Origin: a bacterium
GTDB taxonomy: Bacteria > SZUA-182 > DTGQ01 > JAFGSM01
Length of the DNA: 54,432 nt
Reading direction: 5' to 3'
NCBI GenBank assembly: GCA_016934595.1
Contig: JAFGSM010000265.1
Span: 1-54,432, forward strand
In this document: positions 14,504-23,988 of the stretch, piece by piece
Layout of the letters: each line of letters starts with the position of its first letter
Position numbering within the stretch: position 1 is the first letter of the stretch
Notes under the pieces: generated by a model
The model's database searches: none
The model's input: the letters and a program-made list of their open reading frames with translations, nothing else
Told to the model about the DNA's origin: nothing
Position numbers and translations under genes: made by a program

Positions 14504-16900
14504 TTAGACAAGCACAGCCTCTTCCGCATTTGAATATTCCTTATAGGAAGAGTCGTTTATTACCTCTTTAATCATTGTAAGAAGTTCCGATTTTTTTATG
14601 GGCTTGGATATAAATCCATCCATGCCGGCCTCAAAACACTTATTCTTATCTTTGCCCATTACAGAGGCGGTTATCGCTATGATCGGGATGTGCCCGCCTG
14701 AGGCCTTTTCTTTTTCCCTTATGTTTCGGGCGGCCTCATATCCGTTCATAACCGGCATTTGGATATCCATGAGGATCAGGTCGAATCCACCTTTTTTCAG
14801 CATCTCCAAAAGGGCTTCTCCATTTTCCGCTGTTTCAACCGAGCATCCGTGATTTTCTAAAATCCTTATGGCAACCCTTTGATTTATATAATCGTCTTCT
14901 GCCAATAGGACATTCAAGGGTTCGCCGTTTTTGAGAATCTTTTCCCTGAGGGTCATTTCAGTAACATTTTTTTCTAAATGTTCTGGATATAACGGACTGT
15001 TTTCCATGACCTTCATAATCGTGTTATACAGACGTGTCTGACTTATCGGTTTAAGCACATACGGATGGTTCTTAAAAAAATCCTCTGGCAGGTCAGATTC
15101 TTTTCTGTCCAGAAAGGACAGAAATATGACATCCGTATCTGCGATGCAAAGATTCTCTTTGATTTTATTATATAACCCGATGCTGTCGTCTCCGGGGATC
15201 TTCAGGTCCAAAAACACAAGGTTATATGGATTGTTTTCCATTATGCCCTTTTCCATCTCTTCCAATGCCGTTTTGCAGTCAGTGGCCTCTCCAGATGATA
15301 TGCCCCAGTTTGAAAGCGTCTCCGTCATGTTTTTCCGTGTTGTTTCATTATCATCGATGATAAGGGCGCGGGCTCCGGTTTCTTTAAAGTGGTTTAGTCC
15401 TTCATTTCCTTCTTTTTGCGCCCAATAACCCAGCCTGACGGTGAAGTGGAAGGCGCTTCCCCTTCCTGGTTCGCTTTCAACCCAAATCCTTCCGCCCATC
15501 ATCTCGGTCAGTTGTTTGGATATCGTAAGCCCCAGCCCTGTGCCTCCGTATTTCCTGGTTGACGACCCGTCCGCCTGCTGAAAGCTTTCAAAGATAATCT
15601 CAAACTTGTCTTTTGGTATGCCAATGCCTGTGTCGGTCACAGAAAAATGGAGTGTAGCAGTGTCCCCATCCCTGTTTTCCAGATCACAGCGCAAGGATAT
15701 TTCCCCTTTTTCTGTAAATTTGACTGCATTGTTTATGAGATTCATTATAATCTGGCCAAGTCTTTTAGGGTCGCCTGTTAATGATGAAGGCACCTCATGG
15801 CTTATATAACTTATAAGCTCCAGCCCTTTCTCCTGGGCCTTTATCGCCATAATATGCATGATAGTTTCCATGACCTGATGAAGATCAAAATGGATCCTGT
15901 CGAGGCGGAGGCTCCTTGATTCTATCCTTGAGAAATCCAATATGTCGTCTATGATATGCAGAAGGGAATCCGCCGATTTTTTCACTATATCAATATATTC
16001 CAGTTGTTCATGAGTCAGTTCGGTCTCAAGAACCATATCCGTCATACCTATAATGCCGTTCATCGGGGTGCGGATTTCATGGGACATGTTGGCCAGAAAC
16101 TCACTCTTTGCCCTGGATGCATCCTCAGCCTTTTCTTTTGAAGCGAGCAGTTCTTCTGCCTTTTTTCCGAGCTCGGCATTGGCTTCCTGCAATTCCAGAT
16201 TTCCTTCCTGGATTTGGTCCAGCATCCCGTTAAAGCATTCGATTAGGAATCCGAGTTCATCTTCGGATTTTTTGACAGCCCTTACAGAATAATCCTTTTT
16301 GTCCTTGACCTCTTTTGCCACATCCGTTAGATGCAGGATCGGCCTGCAGATTATCTTCTGAAGAATCGAATTTATTATGAGACCCAGCAAGATAGAAAGC
16401 AGTAAAAAAATGGCCAGCATATTTCTGTATATCTTCATACGGGAATAAAGATCATCCAGGTTTGATTGTATCAAAAAGCTGCCTATAATTTCGCCTTCGG
16501 AAACCAACGGCCTGTAAGAGATGAGCCGCTTTTTATAGGAATGGATGCCGAAGTTTTTGGATTCTGGCCATAAAAGATCACTGCTGAAGTTTTTACCCTG
16601 ATACTTTACAAACACCTTGCCTTCATTGTCGTAAACATATGCCGCCGTGATGTTATTTTGCGTAGAAAGCGGGGCGAGGGCATTGAATGCATCCTTTTTG
16701 CTTTCGAGAATAAGGGCTGTTGTAATGTTCACTGTCAGAAGGTCAGACAGGATGCCGAGGTCGCCTGTCAGCCTGTTTTTTAATCTGAAAAAGTCATAGG
16801 TGACAAAGGCTGTGAATGCAAGGATCAAAGATATAGCGCTTATAAGCATTATTATAAATGTGAGTTTTTGCCTCAATGTCCGGTTTTTAAAGAAGTTCAT
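14504..16900 (-). CDS. Hybrid sensor histidine kinase with two receivers
   Basis: 798 residues: transmembrane helix 13-35, extracytoplasmic CHASE8-type sensor (about 40-155), transmembrane helix 161-180, HAMP (181-235), coiled coil (235-262), HisKA with [12 protein letters not shown] and His274, HATPase ([26 protein letters not shown]), receiver 1 (Asp565, DDNE start) and receiver 2 (AEDD start, Asp712, SKPIKK). All catalytic residues are present. There is no HPt domain, so phosphate from the last receiver would need a separate HPt protein; one is encoded at 31073. It is transcribed toward, and ends 20 bases before, the AT-rich nuclease cassette. Confidence 0.9.
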   Translation of the reverse strand: MNFFKNRTLRQKLTFIIMLISAISLILAFTAFVTYDFFRLKNRLTGDLGILSDLLTVNITTALILESKKDAFNALAPLSTQNNITAAYVYDNEGKVFVKYQGKNFSSDLLWPESKNFGIHSYKKRLISYRPLVSEGEIIGSFLIQSNLDDLYSRMKIYRNMLAIFLLLSILLGLIINSILQKIICRPILHLTDVAKEVKDKKDYSVRAVKKSEDELGFLIECFNGMLDQIQEGNLELQEANAELGKKAEELLASKEKAEDASRAKSEFLANMSHEIRTPMNGIIGMTDMVLETELTHEQLEYIDIVKKSADSLLHIIDDILDFSRIESRSLRLDRIHFDLHQVMETIMHIMAIKAQEKGLELISYISHEVPSSLTGDPKRLGQIIMNLINNAVKFTEKGEISLRCDLENRDGDTATLHFSVTDTGIGIPKDKFEIIFESFQQADGSSTRKYGGTGLGLTISKQLTEMMGGRIWVESEPGRGSAFHFTVRLGYWAQKEGNEGLNHFKETGARALIIDDNETTRKNMTETLSNWGISSGEATDCKTALEEMEKGIMENNPYNLVFLDLKIPGDDSIGLYNKIKENLCIADTDVIFLSFLDRKESDLPEDFFKNHPYVLKPISQTRLYNTIMKVMENSPLYPEHLEKNVTEMTLREKILKNGEPLNVLLAEDDYINQRVAIRILENHGCSVETAENGEALLEMLKKGGFDLILMDIQMPVMNGYEAARNIREKEKASGGHIPIIAITASVMGKDKNKCFEAGMDGFISKPIKKSELLTMIKEVINDSSYKEYSNAEEAVLV

Positions 16901-16971
16901 ACAATTCTCCTAAAAAAGATCCCATCCATATTTATTAATCGTCTTTTCAGAAAAAAAAGATCTGATAAATA

Positions 16972-18099
16972 TCACCCCTGTATCCTGTTATGACTCAGAT
17001 ATTTTATGATTCCCAGAATGGCAAGCATGCCCATACCCTGCATTAAAAGAAGCAGGGTCTCTCTTGTATGGGCTTGCCGCAAAAGGAGCGCCCCTGATCC
17101 TATGCATATCTCAAAGAGGAAGATAAACATGATCTCCTGTTTTCTTGTCATCCCCAGCGATTTAAGGCTGTGATGTATCTGATCCGCACTTATGATGTCA
17201 AACCATCCCCTGATGCCTGTCCATTTTTTGCCAACAATGAAGGAGAAAAGATTGTATGTTAATTCGAATATCAAAAGGGCGAAGATGAGCAGGGGAGGGG
17301 CGAATGTCTTAACAGGATTGCCAAGCCCCCAGTTGCCCATAACCGCAACCGATGCGAGCATAAATCCCAAAAAAGTGCTGCCAGCGTTTCCCAATGACAT
17401 GGATTTATCGCCGCTATTTAATGCATAGGGGAGAAATCCCATGCAACTGCCTAATATGGCCGCTGATGTCCATCCCAGGAAGGGGTGTTCTGTCTGGCAC
17501 GCTAAGATCCCCAGAAAGAAGGCCATGATTGCTGAGGAGCCTGTGGCTATCCCGTTTACGGCATCCAGATAACCCAAAACATTTGTTATCCCAATGATCC
17601 AAAAAAAGGTCAGGGCATAATCCATGGTTTTTCCACAGGTCATCGAGGCAAAAAAATTGAAGTGTATCCCGCTATATATGACCAGCAAAACAGGAAGCAC
17701 CTGCAACGGAAGTTTCCATGGGATGCCGAGCCCTATAAAATCATCGAACAGCCCTGTCAATAAAACTATTGTGCCTGCCGATAGCAGGATAAAAAGCTGT
17801 TGCGACAGGATGGAATAAAAGGACAGAGTAAGGCTGAGACCTATATAGACCGCAACGCCGCCAAGCAGAGGGACGGCCTTTTTGTCTTTTTCAGTAAACA
17901 GCGAGGCCTTTTTAGCAGCAGACCTTAATAATGGCGTGACCAGAAAGACTATGCATGCGGAGAGGCTGAGGATAAACGCCCATCTTTGTCCTATCCTCTG
18001 GGATTGGAATCTGAAATCCGGATGCAGGAATACCAGGATCAGGAGAAACGCCACAAAATAGCGCTGAATAATCCTCAATGCCCTTTTGTTTTTTTTCAT
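16972..18099 (-). CDS. WecA/MraY-family polyprenyl-phosphate sugar-1-phosphate transferase, divergent
   Basis: 375 residues and about ten transmembrane helices. Motifs of the GT4-type phosphotransferase family: VPLLGG near 77, LTGLFDDFIGL with Asp119-Asp120, NVLGYLDAVNGIATG (173-187), and a late DQIHHSL. The usual GDAGS motif reads GNAGS here (Asn238), and the NxxDGxDGL block is also altered, so catalysis may be impaired or changed. Such enzymes start O-antigen or exopolysaccharide synthesis by loading a sugar phosphate on undecaprenyl phosphate, which fits the glycan cluster at 31.5-45.9 kb. It lies 39 bases after cheB on the same strand. Confidence 0.8.
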   Translation of the reverse strand: MKKNKRALRIIQRYFVAFLLILVFLHPDFRFQSQRIGQRWAFILSLSACIVFLVTPLLRSAAKKASLFTEKDKKAVPLLGGVAVYIGLSLTLSFYSILSQQLFILLSAGTIVLLTGLFDDFIGLGIPWKLPLQVLPVLLVIYSGIHFNFFASMTCGKTMDYALTFFWIIGITNVLGYLDAVNGIATGSSAIMAFFLGILACQTEHPFLGWTSAAILGSCMGFLPYALNSGDKSMSLGNAGSTFLGFMLASVAVMGNWGLGNPVKTFAPPLLIFALLIFELTYNLFSFIVGKKWTGIRGWFDIISADQIHHSLKSLGMTRKQEIMFIFLFEICIGSGALLLRQAHTRETLLLLMQGMGMLAILGIIKYLSHNRIQG

Positions 18100-18138
18100 A
18101 GAGGTTTTTTTTATTTTTCATATTTCATATATTGATAT

Positions 18139-19224
18139 TCAGCAGGCCGGTGTCAGGGCGAATCTGTTTATCTCTGAGGCAATACGGTCAAGGGGGAGCA
18201 TCCTGTCAACACAGCCAGTGTTCTGGGCAGCTCTGGGCATGCCGAACACGACGCAGGTCTCCTCGTTCTGGGCAATGATCATTCCGCCTTTCCTCTTTAT
18301 AGCCTGAATTCCCTGAGAGCCGTCATTTCCCATCCCCGTCATTATGACTCCAAGCATAATCCCGGGCCACACTTGAGCCACCGAGTTCATCATTACGTCT
18401 ACGGATGGCCGGTGAGGGGCATCAGCGGGGTCTTTGCTCAGGGCGATATAGAATTTGTCAAAGGAATTCTGGAGTTTTAGATGATAACCGCCCGGGGCTA
18501 TGTAAACCCTCCTTGGGAGGATGATATCATCCTCTTCCGCCTCCTTTACCTCCAACTGGCATTTCTGATTCATCCTCTGTGCGAGGGAACTGGTAAATCC
18601 AACTGGCATATGCTGAACAACAAGAACAGCGCCGGGATAGTCGCCTGGAATATATGGCAGGACACTTTCCAGGGCTATAGGGCCGCCTGTGGATGTGCCT
18701 ATTGCGACAATAAAAGAAGGATTTTCATCTTTCGGAGGCTGCTCTATGGCAGGTGATGGCGCAGCCAAAGAAGGTTTTGGCATTGAAGTGGATTTTGTCC
18801 CCATCACCTTCCTTATATCCACCCTGGCTATCATCTTTATCTTCTGGATGAGTGATTCGGCGATTTCTATAATATCCATGGTGGTGTGGCATGAGGACTT
18901 GTCTATAAAATCAACAGCCCCGATCTCCAGGGCGCGCAGGGTTATCTCGCCGCCTTCGCTTGTAAGGGAGCTGACCATAAGCACAGGCACAGGGCACTCC
19001 TTCATGATTCGGTCGAGGGTCTGCAGTCCGTCCATGCCCGGCATCTTGACATCCAGCGTCACAACATCCGGCCTGAGCCTCTTGATTTTATCAAGGGCCT
19101 CTAAACCTGTGCTTGCCTCGCTGCAGACCCTTATCATAGGATCGGAGCGAAGCATCCTCTTCATCGCCTTTCGCATAAAGGCGGAGTCGTCCACCACCAG
19201 TACAGAAATCTTATTTTCCAGCAT
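18139..19224 (-). CDS. cheB: CheB protein-glutamate methylesterase
   Basis: 361 residues from the ATG at 19224, where GGAAGGGG precedes the start; a start at 19260 would overlap cheR by 50 bases. Receiver domain with the DDS pair and phospho-acceptor Asp58 (TLDVKMPGMDG), linker rich in Pro and Ala (140-170), and esterase domain with the catalytic triad Ser178 (GTSTGG), His205 (VQHMPVGFT) and Asp301 (MGNDGSQG). It removes methyl groups from chemoreceptor glutamates when phosphorylated by CheA. The gene overlaps the cheR stop by 14 bases. The full architecture is typical. Confidence 0.93.
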   Translation of the reverse strand: MLENKISVLVVDDSAFMRKAMKRMLRSDPMIRVCSEASTGLEALDKIKRLRPDVVTLDVKMPGMDGLQTLDRIMKECPVPVLMVSSLTSEGGEITLRALEIGAVDFIDKSSCHTTMDIIEIAESLIQKIKMIARVDIRKVMGTKSTSMPKPSLAAPSPAIEQPPKDENPSFIVAIGTSTGGPIALESVLPYIPGDYPGAVLVVQHMPVGFTSSLAQRMNQKCQLEVKEAEEDDIILPRRVYIAPGGYHLKLQNSFDKFYIALSKDPADAPHRPSVDVMMNSVAQVWPGIMLGVIMTGMGNDGSQGIQAIKRKGGMIIAQNEETCVVFGMPRAAQNTGCVDRMLPLDRIASEINRFALTPAC

Positions 19225-20107
19225 GTGCAAACACCCCTTCCTTTTCAGGCGCAGGCTCATTCGCTGATACAGGCTCTCCCTTTTTGTAGATCAGGGCTTG
19301 CGGAAACCTTTTTATCTCAAACTTGTCGAATATGCCGGTCAGTGACTCCGAATGGCCAAGCAAGAGGTATCCTCCGGGGCGCAGGGCGTTGTAGAAATTG
19401 CTTATGGCGGTTTTTATCTTGGCCTCCGAGAAATAGATCAGGACGTTCCTGCAGAATATGATATCATAGCTCAGTGATGGCAGGGGAGAGATTATGTTGC
19501 CGGTCATAAAAGATGCCATATCCTTGATATTATTTTTTATGATATAGGTTCCTTCCAGGGGGGTGAAGAATCTCTCTCTGTATTTCGGGTCTGTCATCCT
19601 AAGGGATCGTTCGTAATACAGGCCCTGGCGGGCGGTTTCCACGGCCTTTTCACTGATGTCCATGCCTGTTATCTTGATATCCCACCCCCCCAAAAAGATG
19701 CCCGTGTCATATGTCAGCATTGCAAGGGTATATACCTCTTCCCCTGTAGAGCAGCCTGCGGAAAGCACCCTGATTCGCTTGTCATCCTTTATAATCCTTT
19801 TCTCCCTTAATTCCGGCAGGAGCTTTTCCTTAAAGATATCCAGTTGGGGTATTTCCCTGAAGAAGTAGGTCTCATTGTTGGTCAACTGGGATATCATAGT
19901 GGAGAGTTCCCTGCTGTTTCCCTGCCCGTATTTAAGAAAATTTATATACTCGTTAAATGACCTGAATCCGTTGGCAACCAGGCGGGGAGATATCTTCATA
20001 TTGATATAGGAGCGCTTTTCCCCCTTGAAAAATATCCCGAACCTCTCATGGATGAACTCCTGCAGCAGCAGGAATTCAAGTTCTGATAATTGGAATTGGT
20101 TTATCAT
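19211..20107 (-). CDS. cheR: CheR chemoreceptor methyltransferase (first of two)
   Basis: 298 residues with an N-terminal helical CheR domain (NNETYFFRE near 76), then a SAM-binding methyltransferase domain: SAGCSTGEEVYTLAM, GMDISEKAVETAR, FCRNVLIYF, LRPGGYLLLGHSESL. It methylates receptor glutamates using S-adenosylmethionine. The start overlaps the HEAT-repeat gene stop by four bases (ATGA) and its own end overlaps cheB. No C-terminal TPR is present. It differs clearly from the second CheR at 22452-23429. Confidence 0.93.
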   Translation of the reverse strand: MINQFQLSELEFLLLQEFIHERFGIFFKGEKRSYINMKISPRLVANGFRSFNEYINFLKYGQGNSRELSTMISQLTNNETYFFREIPQLDIFKEKLLPELREKRIIKDDKRIRVLSAGCSTGEEVYTLAMLTYDTGIFLGGWDIKITGMDISEKAVETARQGLYYERSLRMTDPKYRERFFTPLEGTYIIKNNIKDMASFMTGNIISPLPSLSYDIIFCRNVLIYFSEAKIKTAISNFYNALRPGGYLLLGHSESLTGIFDKFEIKRFPQALIYKKGEPVSANEPAPEKEGVFAHAGK

Positions 20108-22482
20108 TTACCGGCCTCCAGTTTTTTCAACGCCAGGGCCGCCTCTCTGCGGACATCATCCTCAGGGTCCTCTTTCTGTATCTTGAGCAGGGAGGGTATC
20201 GCCATTGGGTCCCTTATTTCTCCGAGGGCCTTTGCCACTGAACAGCGGACTGTAAAGAATTCATTCTGAAGGAGCCTTGTAAGGAATTCCACCACATCAT
20301 GGCCTTTCAATCTGCCAAGCAGCTCAACCAGCCGGCACTTGAGCATGGTGCTTGACCTCCTGAAGAAGTCATAGAAGAATTCCAGATCAGGTATGCCGAG
20401 TTTTTCCAGTGTGCTTATGACCTCCAGTTGAAGGTTTTCATTCTGGATCAGGGGAAGTATTTTGTTTACCGCATCAGTGGCATTTAATGCGTATAGCGCA
20501 TTCAGCACCTCCTTCTTGATTATATCCTTAGGATCATCTATCCTTTTCAGGATATGTGCCTCGCACCTCTTGTCCCCAATCTTTGCAAGCGCCTGTATCG
20601 CTGCTATCCTTACCCTCCAGTCAGGATCATCCAGGGCTATTATAAGGTAAGGTATGGAAGTCTTGTCCCTCAGCTTTCCAAGAGATTCAAGCGCCGTCCG
20701 CTTCAGATCAGGATCTGACCCTCTGAGTGTATGCACGAGAAACTGCCTGCAGCTTTTGTCCTGTATGTTCCCCATTGCCTCCAGGATCGTCAGGCGGTCC
20801 TTTTTGTCGCAATTCTGAAATATGTCTATAAAATGTTTAATGGCGGATGCATCCCCCTTCCTTCCCAGGGTCTCGATCACAGCGGTCCTCACCTCAGTGT
20901 CCGGATCGCTCAGCAGCTCATACAGCGTATTCTTCAGATTCTCATCCATACCGTGCTCTATGCTGTGCGCCACAGCCCTTCTCACCATCGGGCTTTTGTC
21001 TATAAGCCCCTTGTGGAGTATGTCCTTTGGAAGGTTGTCGGCAAGGATGGAGCTCAATGCGCTGTAAACATAAGCACGGACCTCGTCCGTCTGACCTTCC
21101 AGGAGTCTTTTTAGTGGTGCGCATGCCCTCTGATTCTGAAGTTTTCCAAGTATCTGTATGGCGTTGAGCCTCCTTGTGTATATTTCGGAGTCAAGCTCCA
21201 AGAGGAGTTTATCTGTCAGTCTCTTTGACCTTGACCTGCCAAGTATTTCTATAAGCATCTCACGGATCTCGGGGTCAGGATCATAGAGGAGCCCGACAAG
21301 GGCATCCTCGACCTCTTCCAGTTCCACCCCCGCGGCCATGGTCATGATCGCATGATACCTTACCTCCTTGTCTTCGTCTTTGAGAAAGGGTATGCATGCC
21401 TTTATCCCGTCTATGCTTCCGATCCAGTCTATGCAGCGGATAAGGGATGTCTTGATCTTGGGATCGGGGTTTTCAAGCCGCTCTGTCAATGCGGAAAGGT
21501 CGCCCTCCCCGATCGAGATCAATGCCCCTACTATATATTCTTCCAGATCATATATGCTGAGAAGTTCAAGGAGCTTGCCTACCGCCTTTTTTTCCTGAAG
21601 CCATCCAAGGGCGATGATGGCGTTCTTTTTTACCTCAGGCTCCGGATCATTTAGGGAATTCAGCAAATGGTCGATAAGGGTCACATTGCTCAGTGCGGTC
21701 TTTATGCTGGGAAGGCATGCGCCGTCAGGCTCGACCCTCCTCTGGATATTGATCAGGGCCGCTATGGCGGTATTCCTGATCATAGGATCGTTTTGTGAGA
21801 GGATATCCGCAAATACGGGTATGACCGATATGTCGCCTATCTTTCCCAGGGCCTCCATTACAGGCTCCCTGACCATCTCATCATTTATGAAACCGACAAG
21901 GTGTTTTGTGGCGGAGATATCGCCTATCTCCCCCAAAGCCATTATTACGGAATATTGTATCCAGAAATCCTGGTTGAGACATTCCACCAGGGGACCGACC
22001 GCCCTTGCATCCCCGATCTTGCCGAGGCTCTCGGCCGAGGCGTGCTTCACGTTTTCATCAGGGTCATTAAGGGCCTCTATCAATTGATTCACAGACTCAG
22101 GGTCCTTTATCTGAGAAAAAATGTTGGCGGTGAACAGCCTGACATCCCTGTCTTCATCCTTAAGAAGAGGAAGCAGATAGGGCGTGGCCTTTTTCCCGTA
22201 TAATGGAAAGACCTCCATAGCAGTGCTTCGGAGCTTGGCCTTTGTGTGATCCCTTAAGAATTCTTCGAGCCTTGGGAATATCCTATCGTCAGGGAATGAG
22301 GATAGCCCTTTCAATGCCTCTTCACGGACACGATAGCTTACATCCCCGGCCGCCTTTATGAGGAGCGGGACTGTCTCCTCAGAACGGCAGTCTATAAGCC
22401 CCCTGACCGCCGAAAAACGGATCTCCTCCGTCTCTGAGGACAGGTCTTTATCTATGGTTTTAAACAGCTCTTTATTGTCCAT
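20104..22482 (-). CDS. Large HEAT-repeat (PBS-lyase type) protein of the chemosensory cluster
   Basis: 792 residues built almost wholly of about 31-residue HEAT / PBS-lyase-like repeats (for example DPEVKKNAIIALGWL, DPDWRVRIAAIQALAKIGD, DPEIREMLIEILGRSR). No signal peptide and no catalytic domain were seen. HEAT solenoids bind other proteins. HEAT-repeat proteins are known in some delta-proteobacterial chemosensory clusters, such as the Che7 cluster of Myxococcus. Here the gene is sandwiched between two cheR genes, overlapping the first by 31 bases and the second by four, so it is translated with them. A scaffold or adaptor role for receptor modification or output is inferred. Confidence 0.85.
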   Translation of the reverse strand: MDNKELFKTIDKDLSSETEEIRFSAVRGLIDCRSEETVPLLIKAAGDVSYRVREEALKGLSSFPDDRIFPRLEEFLRDHTKAKLRSTAMEVFPLYGKKATPYLLPLLKDEDRDVRLFTANIFSQIKDPESVNQLIEALNDPDENVKHASAESLGKIGDARAVGPLVECLNQDFWIQYSVIMALGEIGDISATKHLVGFINDEMVREPVMEALGKIGDISVIPVFADILSQNDPMIRNTAIAALINIQRRVEPDGACLPSIKTALSNVTLIDHLLNSLNDPEPEVKKNAIIALGWLQEKKAVGKLLELLSIYDLEEYIVGALISIGEGDLSALTERLENPDPKIKTSLIRCIDWIGSIDGIKACIPFLKDEDKEVRYHAIMTMAAGVELEEVEDALVGLLYDPDPEIREMLIEILGRSRSKRLTDKLLLELDSEIYTRRLNAIQILGKLQNQRACAPLKRLLEGQTDEVRAYVYSALSSILADNLPKDILHKGLIDKSPMVRRAVAHSIEHGMDENLKNTLYELLSDPDTEVRTAVIETLGRKGDASAIKHFIDIFQNCDKKDRLTILEAMGNIQDKSCRQFLVHTLRGSDPDLKRTALESLGKLRDKTSIPYLIIALDDPDWRVRIAAIQALAKIGDKRCEAHILKRIDDPKDIIKKEVLNALYALNATDAVNKILPLIQNENLQLEVISTLEKLGIPDLEFFYDFFRRSSTMLKCRLVELLGRLKGHDVVEFLTRLLQNEFFTVRCSVAKALGEIRDPMAIPSLLKIQKEDPEDDVRREAALALKKLEAGK

Positions 22483-23429
22483 ATCTCTTTGCCCTTTCCT
22501 GAAAAATTTATGGTTTCCGGTTTTTTATAGATATTTGTCTCTTTATATCTGATATTTTCAAACCCGTGTTTGTATATATGGAGGATCTCTGCGTCCCCTG
22601 TAAAAAGGTATCCCCCTGGTTTAAGACATTCGTAAAGACTGTCCACAAGCCTCTGCTGGGAAGGAAAATCGAAATATATCATCACATTCCTGCAGAATAT
22701 GATGTCGAAACGCTCAAACACCGCAAGTTTTTCAACGGTTCCGTCAAGCCTTGTAAAGAGGCATGTTCCGTCCCTGATGGGGTCTAGGTTCCGCAGATTG
22801 AATATGCGGAATGAAATCTTTCTCAATAGATCGTCCGCAATCACCGCGCCGTCTCCAATCATTTTCATGTATCTTGTTTTATAACAGGCAGGTATCTTTT
22901 TCAGTGAGGATGCCTCATAAAAACCGGTTGATGCCTTGTTTAGGGCCTGCCTGCTTATATCGCTTGCCAGTATTTCAACATCATGCACATGGGGATATTT
23001 GATGCCTTCCATGATGGCCATCGCTATGGTGCATGCCTCCTCTCCTGTTGAACACCCGATAGACCATATCCGGATTGGCGTTTTTTTGAACTTATTCGTA
23101 TCTCCTTGTAATGGCGGTATTTTTGAATTATCCAGGAGGCGTTTTTCAATCATGGGCGACAGATATTCCCTGATGGCATGAAATTGGCCTGGGATACGGA
23201 AGAAATAGGTTTCTTTGGTCGCGATATCCTCTATGAGGGCGTTAAATTCATTCTCGTCTTTCTTCAACAGCCGGTAGTAATCCTCATAGGAGGAGAGTTC
23301 ATTCACACCCATCCTGTGCCGCAGGTGTGTTTTAAGCTTGCCAAGACGCGACTGAGTAAAGCTCATCAGGCACCTTTCGCAGATAAGCCTTTGAAAGCTA
23401 TCAAGCATTTGCGCAGATAGGCTATGCAT
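22452..23429 (-). CDS. cheR: CheR chemoreceptor methyltransferase (second)
   Basis: 325 residues if started at the ATG at 23429, which overlaps the cheW stop by eight bases with AAGGGG upstream; an ATA-like earlier start at 23450 is unlikely. Domain order is as in CheR: helical N-terminal domain with ATKETYFFR, then SIGCSTGEEACTIAMA, ASDISRQALNKAS, FCRNVMIYFDF and LKPGGYLFTGDAEIL. In the last motif GDAE replaces the usual GHSE. An insertion at about 118-135 (Lys/Asn/Pro-rich) is not found in the other CheR here. Two CheR proteins for one receptor suggests different targets or regulation. Confidence 0.9.
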   Translation of the reverse strand: MHSLSAQMLDSFQRLICERCLMSFTQSRLGKLKTHLRHRMGVNELSSYEDYYRLLKKDENEFNALIEDIATKETYFFRIPGQFHAIREYLSPMIEKRLLDNSKIPPLQGDTNKFKKTPIRIWSIGCSTGEEACTIAMAIMEGIKYPHVHDVEILASDISRQALNKASTGFYEASSLKKIPACYKTRYMKMIGDGAVIADDLLRKISFRIFNLRNLDPIRDGTCLFTRLDGTVEKLAVFERFDIIFCRNVMIYFDFPSQQRLVDSLYECLKPGGYLFTGDAEILHIYKHGFENIRYKETNIYKKPETINFSGKGKEIWTIKSCLKP

Positions 23430-23928
23430 CCACCGGCCCCTTCTTATCAAGATCTTTCAGACAATCCAGTGCATCCATTTCCCCCCGGCTCAGTATCCGT
23501 TCAGGGGTTATTATGTTTATCAGGCCATCCTGTGTCTTTGCCAGCCGGCTGACGCAGCTTCTTTCCCTGTCACCCAGAACTGCGTCAGGAAGGGTTTCGT
23601 AGTCTTTTTGCTCAAGCAGCAGCACCTTGTATATCTCATCTACGATAATCCCAAGCAGCCTTTTTTGCAGGTCAAGTATCACTATCCTCCTGTTGGCACT
23701 GCCGTTTTCATGGATGTTGAGGCGTTTTTTGAGATCGACTACAGGGACGATCATGTCGCGCACCTCGATAACGCCTTCCACGAAATCGGGGGAGTTGGGG
23801 ATGGCGTTGATCTTGCGAAGGTGTATCACCTCCTGGATCCTGAAGATATCTATGCCATATACCTCCTTGCCCACCCTGAAGGTGACCAGTTGCCCCGATT
23901 CCTTAATCATTTCCTTTTGGCCGTACAT
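23422..23928 (-). CDS. cheW: CheW coupling protein
   Basis: 168 residues from the ATG at 23928, chosen because GGAGG sits nine bases upstream. An earlier in-frame ATG at 23976 falls inside a palindrome and would encode it. A single CheW domain (about 10-150): QLVTFRVGKEVYGIDIFRIQEV, then NSPDFVEGVIEVRDMIVPVVDLKKRL and LGIIVDEIYKVLLL. CheW links receptors to CheA. A short C-terminal tail extends past the domain. It is encoded 60 bases after the receptor gene, with a strong hairpin between them. Confidence 0.92.
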   Translation of the reverse strand: MYGQKEMIKESGQLVTFRVGKEVYGIDIFRIQEVIHLRKINAIPNSPDFVEGVIEVRDMIVPVVDLKKRLNIHENGSANRRIVILDLQKRLLGIIVDEIYKVLLLEQKDYETLPDAVLGDRERSCVSRLAKTQDGLINIITPERILSRGEMDALDCLKDLDKKGPVDA

Positions 23929-23950
23929 TTTTGGTTTCCTCCGGTATAAA

Positions 23951-23976
23951 ATGGGGCACAGCATGCTGTGCCCCAT
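23951..23976. repeat. Perfect 26-base palindrome between the receptor and cheW genes
   Basis: The sequence is its own reverse complement over 26 bases; each 13-base arm is ATGGGGCACAGCA. In RNA it would form a very stable G/C-rich hairpin with almost no loop. There is no T-tract on either side, so a simple intrinsic terminator is unlikely; it may be an mRNA-stability or processing hairpin that sets the ratio of receptor to downstream Che proteins, or a dimer binding site. Confidence 0.8.
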
Positions 23977-23988
23977 GATCAGTCATCA

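Noticed and set aside
14504..16900. Degenerate kinase like the one at 7317
   Set aside because: All catalytic motifs, including His274 and both receiver Asp residues, are present.
23929..23976. Upstream ATG of cheW at 23976
   Set aside because: It lies in the perfect palindrome, has no ribosome site, and the residues it would add are encoded by the palindrome; the ATG at 23928 has GGAGG.
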